Shown piece after piece: positions 33,015-42,044 of a DNA stretch of 64,000 nucleotides. Origin of the DNA: DATKUA01 sp965602675 (GTDB taxonomy: Bacteria > Acidobacteriota > DATKUA01); contig CBFCZO010000006.1 in the NCBI GenBank assembly GCA_965602675.1, positions 1-64,000 on the forward strand. Reading direction: 5' to 3'. Every line of letters starts with the position of its first letter. Positions within the stretch are counted from its first letter, which is position 1. Under the pieces are notes generated by a model. The model did not search any database. It worked only from the letters and a program-made list of their open reading frames with translations, and was not told where the DNA came from. The position numbers were made by a program, and so were the translations under genes.

Positions 33015-35450
33015 CTATTGCACGGTGAAGGTCGTTGTTGCGTTCTTGCTGGCACTGTTATGCATCGTCAGGGTCACATCGACTGTGTAGGTGCCCGGGG
33101 TCAAATCATTCGGAATTTGATAGGGAACTGTGGAAGAACCGATCCGCCAACGCCAGGATGTTCCCGCAGCATTGGGATAGAAACCGTCATCGGTGACGTT
33201 TTTCTTTAGGATGACGTCCCCGTTTGCGTTGCGGATGTACCATTTGGCGGAAATAGTGCCGTAATAACTGCCGTAGCTGGCGTTTTTCACCACGCGGAAA
33301 TAGGCATAAGCGAAGAATTCGTCACCAGCCGCGAAAGTGGTTTTCTCTTCGATATTGTCCCAGTCGCTGGAACTGGACACCAGAAGCCTGTTCAGATTGA
33401 TCTTGCCCTCATCCAGTATCTTCGGTGCATCGTTGGACCTTCCGGCCGAGATGACGAGTGCATACTTTTGCTGACCGAACGCCACCCGAGTTCCTTTGAT
33501 GAAGATCTTCCACTTGCCTGCCGTCGGATTCTCGACAAGCACGTACTCCACGTTATCCAGCGCGTTACGCTTGCGGACGGCGGGAGACTCAGGGTTGTTG
33601 GGATCCAGTCTGAAGGGCAGCGCCTTTTTCACTTTGCGAGCTCTCATCCAGATGTCGAGATCGTTGACCAGGACCGGACCGGCGGGATCGTGCCAGACGA
33701 GAGTGGCTCGAAGCTCTTCGGCTCCTTCCGGGACTTCAAATACAATCACCTTTTTCTTGCCGTGGGTAATCGTGTCTTCAACGATTTTACTGACAACCTC
33801 GAACGAGGCTTTCTTTGCCGGTGCGGCTGCAGCTTGCGCAGACGCTCCCAATACCTGGGCGGATAACTCGGTATCCACGATCCCGTGCCCATATAAGAAG
33901 TCGGGGCCGGGCCGCCCGAGATCGCGCGCTCCATGTATCAGCAAGGCCTTGAGCAGCGCAGAGCTGATTCTCGTCTTGAACAGTCGCTGGTACTGTTCGC
34001 AGAGTAAGGCGGAAGCTCCAGTGACAACCGGCGTCGAAGAGGATGTACCGGACATGAAATCGTATTGGTTGTCAGGTTCGGTGGAGTACAGTTGATCTCC
34101 AGGTGCCACGATATCCGGTTTCAGGCGTCCGTCATTGGTTGGGCCGGTGCTTGAAAAGCTGGTAATGACGTCGTCTTTCATCGTTGCGCCGACGACGATG
34201 CTGTTCTTGGCGTTTGCATAGGTGGGTATCGAGCTGTAGTCGGGATCGGATGGATGAAGATCGTGATGGTCTACCGTAGTGTCAGGGTAGTGCTTATGGG
34301 GGCCGAGGTAGGCGTCGTTGCGATCGTTCCCCGCCGCCCAGAGGGTTGACAGATCCTTGTCGATAATCAGGTCATCCAGGCTGAGGGCGAGCGCAGAGTA
34401 GAAGCCGAAACTGCTTGATCCCATCCAACGGTAGTAATTGTCTTCACCCTCCTCATGGTAATCCCAGCCGGCCGGGTTGCCCCAGGAATGGTTGGACAGG
34501 AAGATGCCGTACTGGTTCACGGCGGCTTCCAGCTCCGCCAGTGGGTCGCCGCTGAAATTGTAGGAATAGAGCGTCACCTTGTCGGCCATGCCCTTGGCCT
34601 TGGCATCGCCGTTGCCGGAGCCTCCGATGGTGCCCGCAACGTGAGTCGAGTGATCGGCTACACCAATGTCGGTTTCAATAATGTTGATTCGGCCGCCGAA
34701 ATCTCCATGATTTCCGATCTGTCCGGAGTCCCATATACCGACTTTGATGTTTTTTCCGGTGACTTTATTATAGAGTTTCTTTTTATAGATATCCTTTGCT
34801 TTCACGCGTTCGCGAGCGATCGCATTGAACGACTTGGGCGCGGGCGGGGCGGGATCGATTATCTCGACCTCCCGCATCGCGGCTATCGCTAGCAGAGTGC
34901 CCCAGTCAGCATCAACAGTAATTATTCGCGAGAAATAATAGTCCGTTTGATCGACAGTCACTCCTGCGCTCGCGAGTGCGAGCACTGCTGTTTCGAAGCC
35001 GACACCCTCGTGGAAGCGCACGTCAATCTTGATCGTTCTTCCAGCGGCAAAAGAATCCGAGAGATATCTGTCCTCGCTGAATGCCCTGGAAATCTTCATC
35101 TCGGGGCGAAACGATACTACGGCTCTGATTCCGGGATCTGAAAGAGCGGATTTCTCCGCGGACGTGCTGATCCGGGCAAGATAGGCATGGCCTCCGACGT
35201 AGCGCGTCAGACGGATTCCACTTCTCTCAAGTCCGCCAAAATATTTCTCAGAAGGTATTTCCCGGAATTGAATGATGACGTAATCCTTGAAGCCGACGGC
35301 TTGTGCGCGTTCGCCCTCGGCGGGGGAGACGTTTACCGATCCCAGGCGGAAGCTGTACCTGTCAGGCTGGTCTTCGTCTCCGAATGTCACCTGTGGAGTC
35401 AGACTCAATACCGAAATTGTTACTATCGTCAAGAGCATGCGAAAGGGCAC
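33015..35450 (-). CDS. secreted subtilisin-like serine protease (S8)
   Basis: An 811-residue exported protease. A Sec signal peptide (MPFRMLLTIVTISVLSLTPQVTFG) is followed by an N-terminal region of about 190 residues, probably a propeptide-like part. The S8 domain has Asp241 (GIWDSGQ), His270 (DHSTHVAGT) and Ser470 (SGTSSSTPVV). A jelly-roll P-like domain (about 550-660) and a C-terminal beta domain of about 120 residues ending TFTVQ follow. The GTG start at 35450 has AAGGAGG 7 bases upstream. The three catalytic residues are present, so activity is likely. Substrate is unknown. Confidence 0.9.
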   Translation of the reverse strand: MPFRMLLTIVTISVLSLTPQVTFGDEDQPDRYSFRLGSVNVSPAEGERAQAVGFKDYVIIQFREIPSEKYFGGLERSGIRLTRYVGGHAYLARISTSAEKSALSDPGIRAVVSFRPEMKISRAFSEDRYLSDSFAAGRTIKIDVRFHEGVGFETAVLALASAGVTVDQTDYYFSRIITVDADWGTLLAIAAMREVEIIDPAPPAPKSFNAIARERVKAKDIYKKKLYNKVTGKNIKVGIWDSGQIGNHGDFGGRINIIETDIGVADHSTHVAGTIGGSGNGDAKAKGMADKVTLYSYNFSGDPLAELEAAVNQYGIFLSNHSWGNPAGWDYHEEGEDNYYRWMGSSSFGFYSALALSLDDLIIDKDLSTLWAAGNDRNDAYLGPHKHYPDTTVDHHDLHPSDPDYSSIPTYANAKNSIVVGATMKDDVITSFSSTGPTNDGRLKPDIVAPGDQLYSTEPDNQYDFMSGTSSSTPVVTGASALLCEQYQRLFKTRISSALLKALLIHGARDLGRPGPDFLYGHGIVDTELSAQVLGASAQAAAAPAKKASFEVVSKIVEDTITHGKKKVIVFEVPEGAEELRATLVWHDPAGPVLVNDLDIWMRARKVKKALPFRLDPNNPESPAVRKRNALDNVEYVLVENPTAGKWKIFIKGTRVAFGQQKYALVISAGRSNDAPKILDEGKINLNRLLVSSSSDWDNIEEKTTFAAGDEFFAYAYFRVVKNASYGSYYGTISAKWYIRNANGDVILKKNVTDDGFYPNAAGTSWRWRIGSSTVPYQIPNDLTPGTYTVDVTLTMHNSASKNATTTFTVQ

Positions 35451-35574
35451 GGGATTCCTCCTTGGCGCATTTTTCGGAACGTTTCATTTTATCTTGATAC
35501 AATCATATCACGCGTTCGCGCGCAGAGGCAGCGACAAATGAAATGCACGAGGTCAAACGCGTGAGCGAACTTCC

Positions 35575-35603
35575 TTGCCTGTGTGCCGCTACACGCTTAT
35601 TAT
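35575..35603 (+). promoter_or_regulatory. predicted sigma-70 promoter of the nucleoside phosphorylase gene
   Basis: TTGCCT, a 17-base spacer and TATTAT (-35 and -10 type) lie 30 bases before the ATG at 35633. The expected leader is about 23 bases. Confidence 0.55.
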
Positions 35604-35632
35604 TTTCCGAATAATAACGGATATCTGCTGAC

Positions 35633-36463
35633 ATGTTCGATTTTTCAGAAGAGCTAAGAGCTGCGAGGGTTGCCCTTTCTTCGTTGGTTCGCGAAACACC
35701 CCCACGGATTGCCTTGATCACGGGCTCGGGCCTGGGCAAGGTGATCGACCTTTCAAGACCGGTGTCATCCATGGACTACGAGCGGATTCCCGGGCTTCCT
35801 GTTCCGGCCGTCCCTGGACATGGGCGGAGGGTGGGAGTTGCCGATTTCGGCGGCCACGAAGTGCTGTTTTTCAGCGGCAGAGCGCATCTCTACGAAGGCC
35901 ATCCGGCTCAGCGATTAGGTATGGCGGTCAGGGTAGCGGCAGCCGCCGGTGTTGATACCCTCGTCACCACGTGCGCCGCCGGAGCGCTCAATCCGGGCAT
36001 TCGCGCTGGAAGTATAGTTGTGATCAGGGACCACATTAACTTATCCGGCGCGAATCCTCTGATCGGCGTAAGGCCGAAAGAAAGCAGGCAGTATTTTCCC
36101 GACACATCGAAATTATATGATCCGGGGCTCGCGTCCGTCGCCCTCAAAAAAGCGGAGGAGCTTGGTCTGGATGCGGGCGAAGGGATTTACGCGTGCGTGA
36201 GCGGCCCCTCCTATGAGACACCGGCTGAGGCTCGGATGTTGGCCACCCTTGGAGCTGACGTGGTAGGCATGTCGCTTGTTCCTGAAACCCTTACCGCGGC
36301 TCAACTCGGATTACGTGTCCTGGCCCTTGCATGCGTCACCAACACCCTTGGCGACCACCAAGAAGCTGAGCTTAATCACGAAGACGTGCTCGAAAGAGCC
36401 GATGCCATGGTCGGCTCCCTGGGTAAGTTGTTTATATCGATGCTACCGGTTCTGAGCGCCTAA
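35633..36463 (+). CDS. punA: purine nucleoside phosphorylase (trimeric type)
   Basis: A 276-residue PNP family I (trimeric) enzyme. Phosphate-binding motifs are LITGSGLG at the N-terminus and SGRAHLYEGHP; CAAGALNPGIRAGSIVVIRDHINLSG and VSGPSYETPAEARML bind the base and sugar, and TLGADVVGMSLVPETL carries the Met-Ser ribose contact. CVTNTLG replaces the Asn-243 region motif VTN. It cleaves guanosine or inosine with phosphate. Transcription diverges from the subtilase gene across 182 bases. No obvious partner genes follow. Confidence 0.92.
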   Translation: MFDFSEELRAARVALSSLVRETPPRIALITGSGLGKVIDLSRPVSSMDYERIPGLPVPAVPGHGRRVGVADFGGHEVLFFSGRAHLYEGHPAQRLGMAVRVAAAAGVDTLVTTCAAGALNPGIRAGSIVVIRDHINLSGANPLIGVRPKESRQYFPDTSKLYDPGLASVALKKAEELGLDAGEGIYACVSGPSYETPAEARMLATLGADVVGMSLVPETLTAAQLGLRVLALACVTNTLGDHQEAELNHEDVLERADAMVGSLGKLFISMLPVLSA

Positions 36464-36608
36464 GGCGGAATCCGGGGTAGATTAGCCGCATAGCATGATT
36501 ACTCAACAGCGGGAGCGCGCTTGCGTAATTTCGCTCTAATCAAAGGAATAAAAGACGGTTGTGTCGATAATCCATCGCAATCGACGGAATAGCGTTGCTA
36601 TTTGTAAC

Positions 36609-36638
36609 TTTACTGCCTGAATGGTGTATGCTTATATA
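36609..36638 (+). promoter_or_regulatory. possible sigma-70 promoter before the LuxR-type regulator
   Basis: TTTACT, an 18-base spacer and TATATA lie 80 bases before the ATG at 36718. Match to consensus is moderate, and the region is AT-rich, so chance is possible. Confidence 0.4.
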
Positions 36639-36717
36639 TACGAATAATTCATCGCAAAGAAGTTAGTTGCTCGGGAGGCACGAAGAGCCCCTTGTAATAA
36701 CAACAGGCTGTTTACCG

Positions 36718-37362
36718 ATGAAAAGGATACTGCATTTAGATGACGATCCGCACCATCACGAGCTTATCCTGACTCAGCTTTCACTGATATCAGATGATAT
36801 CGATTTGTCCTTGGCTGCGACAGTCAGCGAAGCTTTTGCGGCGTTGGAGAGCGGGGACTTCTCCTGCCTTCTGCTTGATGATCAGAATCCGCGTGTCGAC
36901 TCGAAAGGATTGATCGGAAGGCTGATGGACTCGGGCTACTCGCTGCCGGTTATTCTGTTTTGCGAGAAACTGGTAGGGGATGACTGCCAGCGGAACGGCT
37001 CCTGGGAAGATCAGGTCGTGTTACGGATCGGTTACGGGCGTTTCGAATTGCTGGCGAAGTGCATTTCCCAGCTGGACGCTGAATACTTAAGAGACCAGGG
37101 GAAGAGGCGGGACATCAAGGACGTCTTCCCTGGAGGCAGGCGGGAATTAGTCGATGCCGGAAACAAGCTGACCAAGAGGGAGCGTGAGATTCTCGAGCAC
37201 ATTGCCGAAGGCAAAGCGAACAAGGAGATAGCAGCCGATTTGTTTATCAGCGAGCGCACGGTTGTGAATCACGTCTATAACATGTTTACCAAGCTGGGTA
37301 TCCACAGCCGCGCAGAAGCAGTGAGACTGGCGATTGCGCTAAAGCTCATCGAGAGGTCCTAG
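36718..37362 (+). CDS. orphan response regulator, degenerate receiver plus LuxR HTH
   Basis: A 214-residue protein. Residues 1-125 look like a receiver: the acidic pocket HLDDDP and the phospho-acceptor strand LLLDDQNP are present, but the conserved Thr/Ser (here LFC) and Lys at the end of the fold are not recognisable, so control by phosphorylation may be lost or altered. Residues about 145-214 form a LuxR/NarL helix-turn-helix (LTKREREILEHIAEGKANKEIA, SERTVVNHVYNMFTKLGI). ATG 36718 is used because MKRILHLDDDP is the normal opening. No sensor kinase is adjacent. Its last 17 bases overlap the convergent retropepsin gene. Confidence 0.8.
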   Translation: MKRILHLDDDPHHHELILTQLSLISDDIDLSLAATVSEAFAALESGDFSCLLLDDQNPRVDSKGLIGRLMDSGYSLPVILFCEKLVGDDCQRNGSWEDQVVLRIGYGRFELLAKCISQLDAEYLRDQGKRRDIKDVFPGGRRELVDAGNKLTKREREILEHIAEGKANKEIAADLFISERTVVNHVYNMFTKLGIHSRAEAVRLAIALKLIERS

Positions 37363-38326
37363 CGCCGGGTAGGTAATAGGTGCTTGCGCAGGTGCTTGAT
37401 GTGGGAATCAGGTACGCGAATCTGTTTCTGTAATCGATCGTTATATTGAAATCCTTAAGCACCTCGACGCCGATAATCGTCAGCCTGTCGTCACTGACCG
37501 AACGGCAATAGTACACATCGACATTTCTCAGAAGTGTGCTGCCAAGGCTTACCTTCCGTGCCTTGGCCTTATAAGCGCGCCCGCGAAATCCAAGCAACAA
37601 GACATCGATTTTCCTATCGCTGAAATTTACTGTCAGGTGGAGATCGGCATAGGGAATGCTGGTGAGAATTGCGCCGGGGAATCCCAGGTCGAGAATTGCC
37701 GCCACCGTTTCGCCGTTGACCTTAATCGGCACCGTGAAAATATGAGTGTTGTGCGAGGGCATCGGGGAACGGCCGAAGGGGAAAGCAATTATCTCCTCAT
37801 GATCGCCTAAACAATCGATCAGATGGTCCGAAAAGGGTGAGAAGCAAAGCCGCCTGGTTTTGAAATCGAAAGTGACGATGTAGTCCTTGAGTGTGCTGTA
37901 TCCGATGATTCCTCGAATTCTCAATTTTAAATCTCTTGATAGAAGTTTCGTGGTGTCGGTACTGAGCACGCGAGGCCGCACGATTTGGAGGCTGCCGATG
38001 CTCAGAGTCTCCTGTTCTGTCAAAAATCCTCTGCCGTGCTTGTTTCCCAACGCTTTATAGCTTATTGAAACGTTATTTTCGCTCGGCTGACCAAACGTCC
38101 TCGAATCGAAAGCCGTGTGGCTCCAACAGTTGTCGACCAGGCATCTGTGCTCCGGATTATCGTTCATTGAAGCATGAATGAGGATGCGATTCCGAAGAAG
38201 CGTCATTGGCGCGAACATGGCGGTTGGAGGCTCGGAGGCAGGTTCGTCGTCAACAACCGCCTCAGCCATTGCGTTGAAAGTTGAAAAAGCGTAGAGAATC
38301 CCCGTTAAGGCAAACCACACCCTCAT
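37346..38326 (-). CDS. exported retropepsin-like protein with degenerate active site
   Basis: A 326-residue protein with a signal peptide (MRVWFALTGILYAFSTFNAMAEA). Two aspartyl-protease-like lobes follow: the first has CLVDNCWSHTAF where D-T-G would be, the second AILDLGFPGAIL. GIIGYSTLKDYIVTFDFKTRRLCF and IGVEVLKDFNITIDYRNRFAYL match the strand and I-G-x-x-x-L-x-x-F pattern that ends each lobe of bacterial retropepsins. Without a canonical DTG in lobe 1 it may be inactive or a binding protein. AGGAG precedes the ATG. It diverges from the TPR gene across 271 AT-rich bases. Confidence 0.65.
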   Translation of the reverse strand: MRVWFALTGILYAFSTFNAMAEAVVDDEPASEPPTAMFAPMTLLRNRILIHASMNDNPEHRCLVDNCWSHTAFDSRTFGQPSENNVSISYKALGNKHGRGFLTEQETLSIGSLQIVRPRVLSTDTTKLLSRDLKLRIRGIIGYSTLKDYIVTFDFKTRRLCFSPFSDHLIDCLGDHEEIIAFPFGRSPMPSHNTHIFTVPIKVNGETVAAILDLGFPGAILTSIPYADLHLTVNFSDRKIDVLLLGFRGRAYKAKARKVSLGSTLLRNVDVYYCRSVSDDRLTIIGVEVLKDFNITIDYRNRFAYLIPTSSTCASTYYLPGARTSR

Positions 38327-38597
38327 TTTGTGCTCCTGGTTTTCTGATTAATCTATGCTTTAAATCTATTTATGAATCAGTATCGATACAATGCAAGATT
38401 GTTCTCATTTTATTACTAATTAGCCATATTATTGTCTAGTAATATACTACCAGGGCTGGCAGGCAAGAGAGGTCAAGTGTATACGTATCAGTTAATTACC
38501 AGTTTCTATGGCACTCATTTTTCTAGTTATCCCTCCGGCTTCTTGCGTTGACAAATGTATACGACAAAATGTAATTTTAGGGCAGGAGTAATCCGGT

Positions 38598-40601
38598 ATG
38601 GCTGGAAGGATATTTAAAGCGAAGTCGTTCAAGGAGGCTTTGTCGAGCATAAGCCGTGAATTGGGGCCGGACGCGGTCATCCTGTCTAGGCGGAGAATGC
38701 GCGGTGAGAACGGCGATGAATTTGTGGAAATTGAAGCTTCGCCGCGGAAGGATGTCGATGCGAGAACAGGACAGAGTGGAAGTAGTTCCGTCAGGCTCAT
38801 GCGAATGCTGACCCAGGCGGTCATTCCCGTCGCGGTGCTGGCACTGTTGATATTCATTGCCGTGCTGTTGCTCGGTCCTGGCGGCGGGCAGGAAACCGGC
38901 CCGGCGGTTCCCGCCCGGATCGCCGTGCTGCCTTTCGAGAACCTGGGAGCAGAGGAAGAAGCATATTTCGCCGACGGGATCTGCGAAGAAATAACCGCAA
39001 AGTTGGCCCAAATCGACGGTCTCAGTGTGATCTCGCGAACGAGTGCTTTCCTCTACCGGAATTCTGAGAAGAAGATCAAACAGATCGGCAATGAGCTGGA
39101 AGCCGATTACATCCTCGAAGGTTCGGTGAGATGGCGGAAACTCGACGACGGGAGCGTCCAGGTACGCATCTCGCCGCAGTTGGTAAGGATATCCGACGAA
39201 GTCCACGTCTGGGCGGAGGTTTTCGAGGAAGACCTTTCGAACATATTCAAAGTGCAGGCGGACATCGCCGAGATGGTTGCCGGAGCGCTTAATATCAGGC
39301 TTGCCGGTAACAGGCGTACGGAGTTAGAGAAGGCGCCGACGGAGAACATGGATGCTTTCAATTTCTTCATGCGCGGCAAGGAATATGCGGCCTTGATGGA
39401 ATGCACCTTGGCTCATGATATGTTCGAAAAAGCAGTCGAGTTGGACCCGGAATTCACCTTGGCTTGGGTTTATTTTGCTTATTCGAACTTGCAACTTTAC
39501 AGCAGTGCGATCGACAAGTCCGAGGAGAGATTGATTAAGGCCAGGGAGGCGTTGGATAAGGCCGCTAAATTGGATCCAACGCTACCAGCCCTCGAATGGG
39601 CGTTAGGTTATTACAATTACTACGCGTCCAGAGATTTCGAACAAGCGGAGAAGCACTTTAAAATCGCGGAACAGAATTTCAGCGACAAGAAAGACGTCTA
39701 CGTCGCCTTGGGATACATGTATCGAACGATCGAGAGATACGCTGACGCGTTGCGGTATTTTCAGAAGGCTTATGAGCTTTCTCCGCGGGAATCCAAGAGG
39801 CTCTGGGACATAGGGCATTGTTATCACCTGCTGAGGCGCTACCCGGAGGCTGAAGCAGCATTTCTGAAGGCGAAAGCGATAGCACCGGACGCGATCAGGC
39901 CGTATCAATGGCTGTACAAACTCTACATCGCCTGGCAGGGCGATATCGCTAAAGCGAGAGAAGTTTATGTCCTGGCCCGGCAGAACTTACATTCCTTCAC
40001 TGCCGGCCATACATTGGAAGTGGATGCGGCCTATAAAGAATATCAATTATATCTGTTTGAACGTCGTTACCAGGAAGCGTTGACTGCACTGGATGAGTTG
40101 GTCAAGGATTACTGGAGGGGAGCATACCATGTCTTCCCTTTGAGTTCGTTGCGGGCGCAGGTTTACCTCTCGTCGGGGCAAGTTGAAGCAGCACGGGAAG
40201 CATACGAGCAGTCAAGGCGATTTCTGGAGCCCTTGATGGACGAGAGGGCACATGACGATCGTTATCATGCGGCTCTAGGAATAACATTGGCCGGGCTCTG
40301 CTTGAGGGAGGAGGCTATCGCCGCCGGACGCCACGCAGTCGAGATGCATCTGAAGGCCGGAACTTACCGCTTCAGCCGCACCCGTTTGGAAGACCTCGCT
40401 GAGATCTATGCTTTATTGGATGAGCCTGAAAAGGCGATCGATATTCTGGACGAGTTGTTGAAATCACCGGGCGAACTCTCGGTTTGGTGGCTGAAGTTGG
40501 ATCCGAAGTGGGATCCACTGCGCGATCACCCGCGCTTCAAGGAGTTGCTTGCGAGGGGCGACGTGCAGATCGATCCCGAGAAATGGCGCGTGGGAAGTTA
40601 A
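38598..40601 (+). CDS. FlhF-N-like, TM, TolB/FlgO-like and TPR protein
   Basis: A 667-residue protein. Residues 1-35 resemble the N-terminus of FlhF (FKEALSSISRELGPDAVILSRRR). One TM helix lies at about 74-95. Next is a TolB-N/FlgO-like domain typical of CadC- and adenylate-cyclase-linked proteins (ARIAVLPFENLG, YFADGICEEITAKLAQI, LEADYILEGSVRW), about 108-240. The rest is at least eight TPR-type helix pairs. The missing DNA-binding or cyclase domain of usual relatives is replaced here by the FlhF-like piece. AGGAG precedes the ATG by 8 bases. It converges with tRNA-Leu. The role is unknown; a membrane scaffold or sensor is plausible. Confidence 0.75.
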   Translation: MAGRIFKAKSFKEALSSISRELGPDAVILSRRRMRGENGDEFVEIEASPRKDVDARTGQSGSSSVRLMRMLTQAVIPVAVLALLIFIAVLLLGPGGGQETGPAVPARIAVLPFENLGAEEEAYFADGICEEITAKLAQIDGLSVISRTSAFLYRNSEKKIKQIGNELEADYILEGSVRWRKLDDGSVQVRISPQLVRISDEVHVWAEVFEEDLSNIFKVQADIAEMVAGALNIRLAGNRRTELEKAPTENMDAFNFFMRGKEYAALMECTLAHDMFEKAVELDPEFTLAWVYFAYSNLQLYSSAIDKSEERLIKAREALDKAAKLDPTLPALEWALGYYNYYASRDFEQAEKHFKIAEQNFSDKKDVYVALGYMYRTIERYADALRYFQKAYELSPRESKRLWDIGHCYHLLRRYPEAEAAFLKAKAIAPDAIRPYQWLYKLYIAWQGDIAKAREVYVLARQNLHSFTAGHTLEVDAAYKEYQLYLFERRYQEALTALDELVKDYWRGAYHVFPLSSLRAQVYLSSGQVEAAREAYEQSRRFLEPLMDERAHDDRYHAALGITLAGLCLREEAIAAGRHAVEMHLKAGTYRFSRTRLEDLAEIYALLDEPEKAIDILDELLKSPGELSVWWLKLDPKWDPLRDHPRFKELLARGDVQIDPEKWRVGS

Positions 40602-40615
40602 CCAGGGAAGAGGAA

Positions 40616-40700
40616 TGGTGCCCAAGGCCGGATTCGAACCGGCACGGGTCGCCCCACCGCCCCCTCAAGACGGCGCGTCTGCCAATTCCGCCACTTGGGC
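40616..40700 (-). tRNA. tRNA-Leu (GAG)
   Basis: The - strand folds as a class II tRNA: acceptor GCCCAAG/CTTGGGC, D-arm with TGGCGGAATTGGCAGACG, anticodon stem CCGTC/GGCGG around the loop TTGAGGG (anticodon GAG), a long variable arm, and T-arm GGTTCGAATCC. Discriminator A and an encoded CCA are present. It lies 19 bases after the secG stop on the same strand, the same secG-tRNA-Leu(GAG) order as in E. coli (secG-leuU), so it is probably cotranscribed. Confidence 0.96.
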
Positions 40701-40719
40701 ACGCGGTAAGCAGCGGGAA

Positions 40720-41172
40720 TCAGTTGTTCCCGCCGGACGAGGACTCCTCAGAGCCCTCGGAGGGTGTATTGTCAGCTCCGGGATCTTCCGAATCGCCGGA
40801 TTCATCGGTGGCATCCTGGTCCGAAGCGTCATCCTGCGTAGTTTCGACTTCCTGAGCAGGCGTTGTTGATTCTTCCTCGCCTGGCTGCTGAGTGCTCTGT
40901 GTGCGCTCTGCCTCGCGCCCGACGGCCTGAACCAGCCCGCCGCCTCCACTGCCGATTAGTCCGAGCGTGTAGGAGGTGACCATAAAAAAGACGGCCGCGG
41001 CGATGGTCAGCTTGTGGATCATCTGCGTAGTTGAGCGAACGCCCATCGTTGTCTGACTTCCGCCTCCGCCGAAGGCGCCGGCCAGATCGGCTCCCTTGCC
41101 CTTCTGCAGCAGCACGATCACGATCAGTATGAAACATGCCGCCAGATGAATGACCGTAAGCAGGATTTCCAT
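40720..41172 (-). CDS. secG: SecG preprotein translocase subunit with long acidic tail
   Basis: A 150-residue SecG. Residues 1-75 are the family core: TM1, the loop LLQKGKGADLAGAFGGG, STTQMIHKLTIAAAVFF, and TM2. The remaining 75 residues are low-complexity, rich in Ser, Glu, Asp, Gly and Thr, and probably disordered. SecG sits beside SecYE and helps protein export. It follows tpiA by 65 bases, and tRNA-Leu follows it. Several other phyla also show long variable SecG tails. Confidence 0.93.
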   Translation of the reverse strand: MEILLTVIHLAACFILIVIVLLQKGKGADLAGAFGGGGSQTTMGVRSTTQMIHKLTIAAAVFFMVTSYTLGLIGSGGGGLVQAVGREAERTQSTQQPGEEESTTPAQEVETTQDDASDQDATDESGDSEDPGADNTPSEGSEESSSGGNN

Positions 41173-41190
41173 TCAAAACTCCGTTTACTC

Positions 41191-41227
41191 ACAAAGGCTA
41201 AAGTATAGGTACGGGAAAAGCCTTTGT
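41191..41227. repeat. 9-bp inverted repeat between tpiA and secG
   Basis: ACAAAGGCT (41191-41199) and AGCCTTTGT (41219-41227) form a perfect stem with a 19-base loop. No T-run follows the stem, so it is more likely an mRNA processing or stability element than a full terminator. Confidence 0.4.
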
Positions 41228-41237
41228 CCAGTCCTAC

Positions 41238-41990
41238 TTAGTCATGATTAACGATGGCCGCGAAGCTGTCGGGATCGAGGCTGGCGCCGCCCACGAGCAC
41301 TCCGTCGACATCCGGCTGAGCCATCAATTCAGAGATGTTCGAAGGTTTGGCGCTGCCGCCGTAGAGGATTCTCGCGCTGTTGCCGAGGTCGTTGCTGTAG
41401 AGCGTGCCTACCAGGCTGCGGATGTAGAGATGGGCTTCCTGTGCCTGATCCGGGGTGGCGGTGTGGCCGGTACCTATCGCCCAGACGGGTTCGTAAGCGA
41501 TTACCAATTGAGCCAGGTTTCCTTCCGGGATATCCTTGAGCCCATCGGTGATCTGCGTTTCCAGGACCTCTTGGGTCTTGCCGAGCTCGCGTTGCTCGAT
41601 CTTCTCTCCGACGCAGAACACGGGGATCAAGCCAGCGGCGATGGCGGCGACATTTTTTCTGTTGATCATATCATCGTCTTCTCCGAAGACGTGGCGCCGC
41701 TCGGAGTGCCCCAGTATCACTGCCGTGCATCCCAGTTCGTTGAGCATCGCTGCGGAGATCTCTCCTGTGAACGCTCCATCGGCCTCGAAGTGCATGTTCT
41801 GCGCTGCGATTATCATCCGCTCGCTTTCGTCGGCGTCGATGGCGTCGATGATGCTGGTAAACGGCGGGGCGATTAGAATATCGGCATCTGTGCGGGACTT
41901 TACCTTGGGCAGGAACTTTTCGAAAAACATGCGTGTTTCCGCACCCGTTTTGTTCATCTTCCAATTGGCTGCATAAAGAGGTTTTCTCAC
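41238..41990 (-). CDS. tpiA: triosephosphate isomerase
   Basis: A 250-residue TIM. The catalytic motifs are all present: AANWKMNKTG (Asn, Lys), ILGHSERRHVFGED (His), VIAYEPVWAIGTG (Glu and flexible loop) and ILYGGSAKPSN. It interconverts dihydroxyacetone phosphate and glyceraldehyde 3-phosphate. Position 55 bases after pgk and before secG is the common bacterial pgk-tpiA-secG order. The gap is too short for a separate promoter. Confidence 0.97.
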   Translation of the reverse strand: MRKPLYAANWKMNKTGAETRMFFEKFLPKVKSRTDADILIAPPFTSIIDAIDADESERMIIAAQNMHFEADGAFTGEISAAMLNELGCTAVILGHSERRHVFGEDDDMINRKNVAAIAAGLIPVFCVGEKIEQRELGKTQEVLETQITDGLKDIPEGNLAQLVIAYEPVWAIGTGHTATPDQAQEAHLYIRSLVGTLYSNDLGNSARILYGGSAKPSNISELMAQPDVDGVLVGGASLDPDSFAAIVNHD

Positions 41991-42044
41991 GGTTCACCTC
42001 TGGCATGAATGGTTAATCAAGCGCCATTATAACGACGCCTCCGT

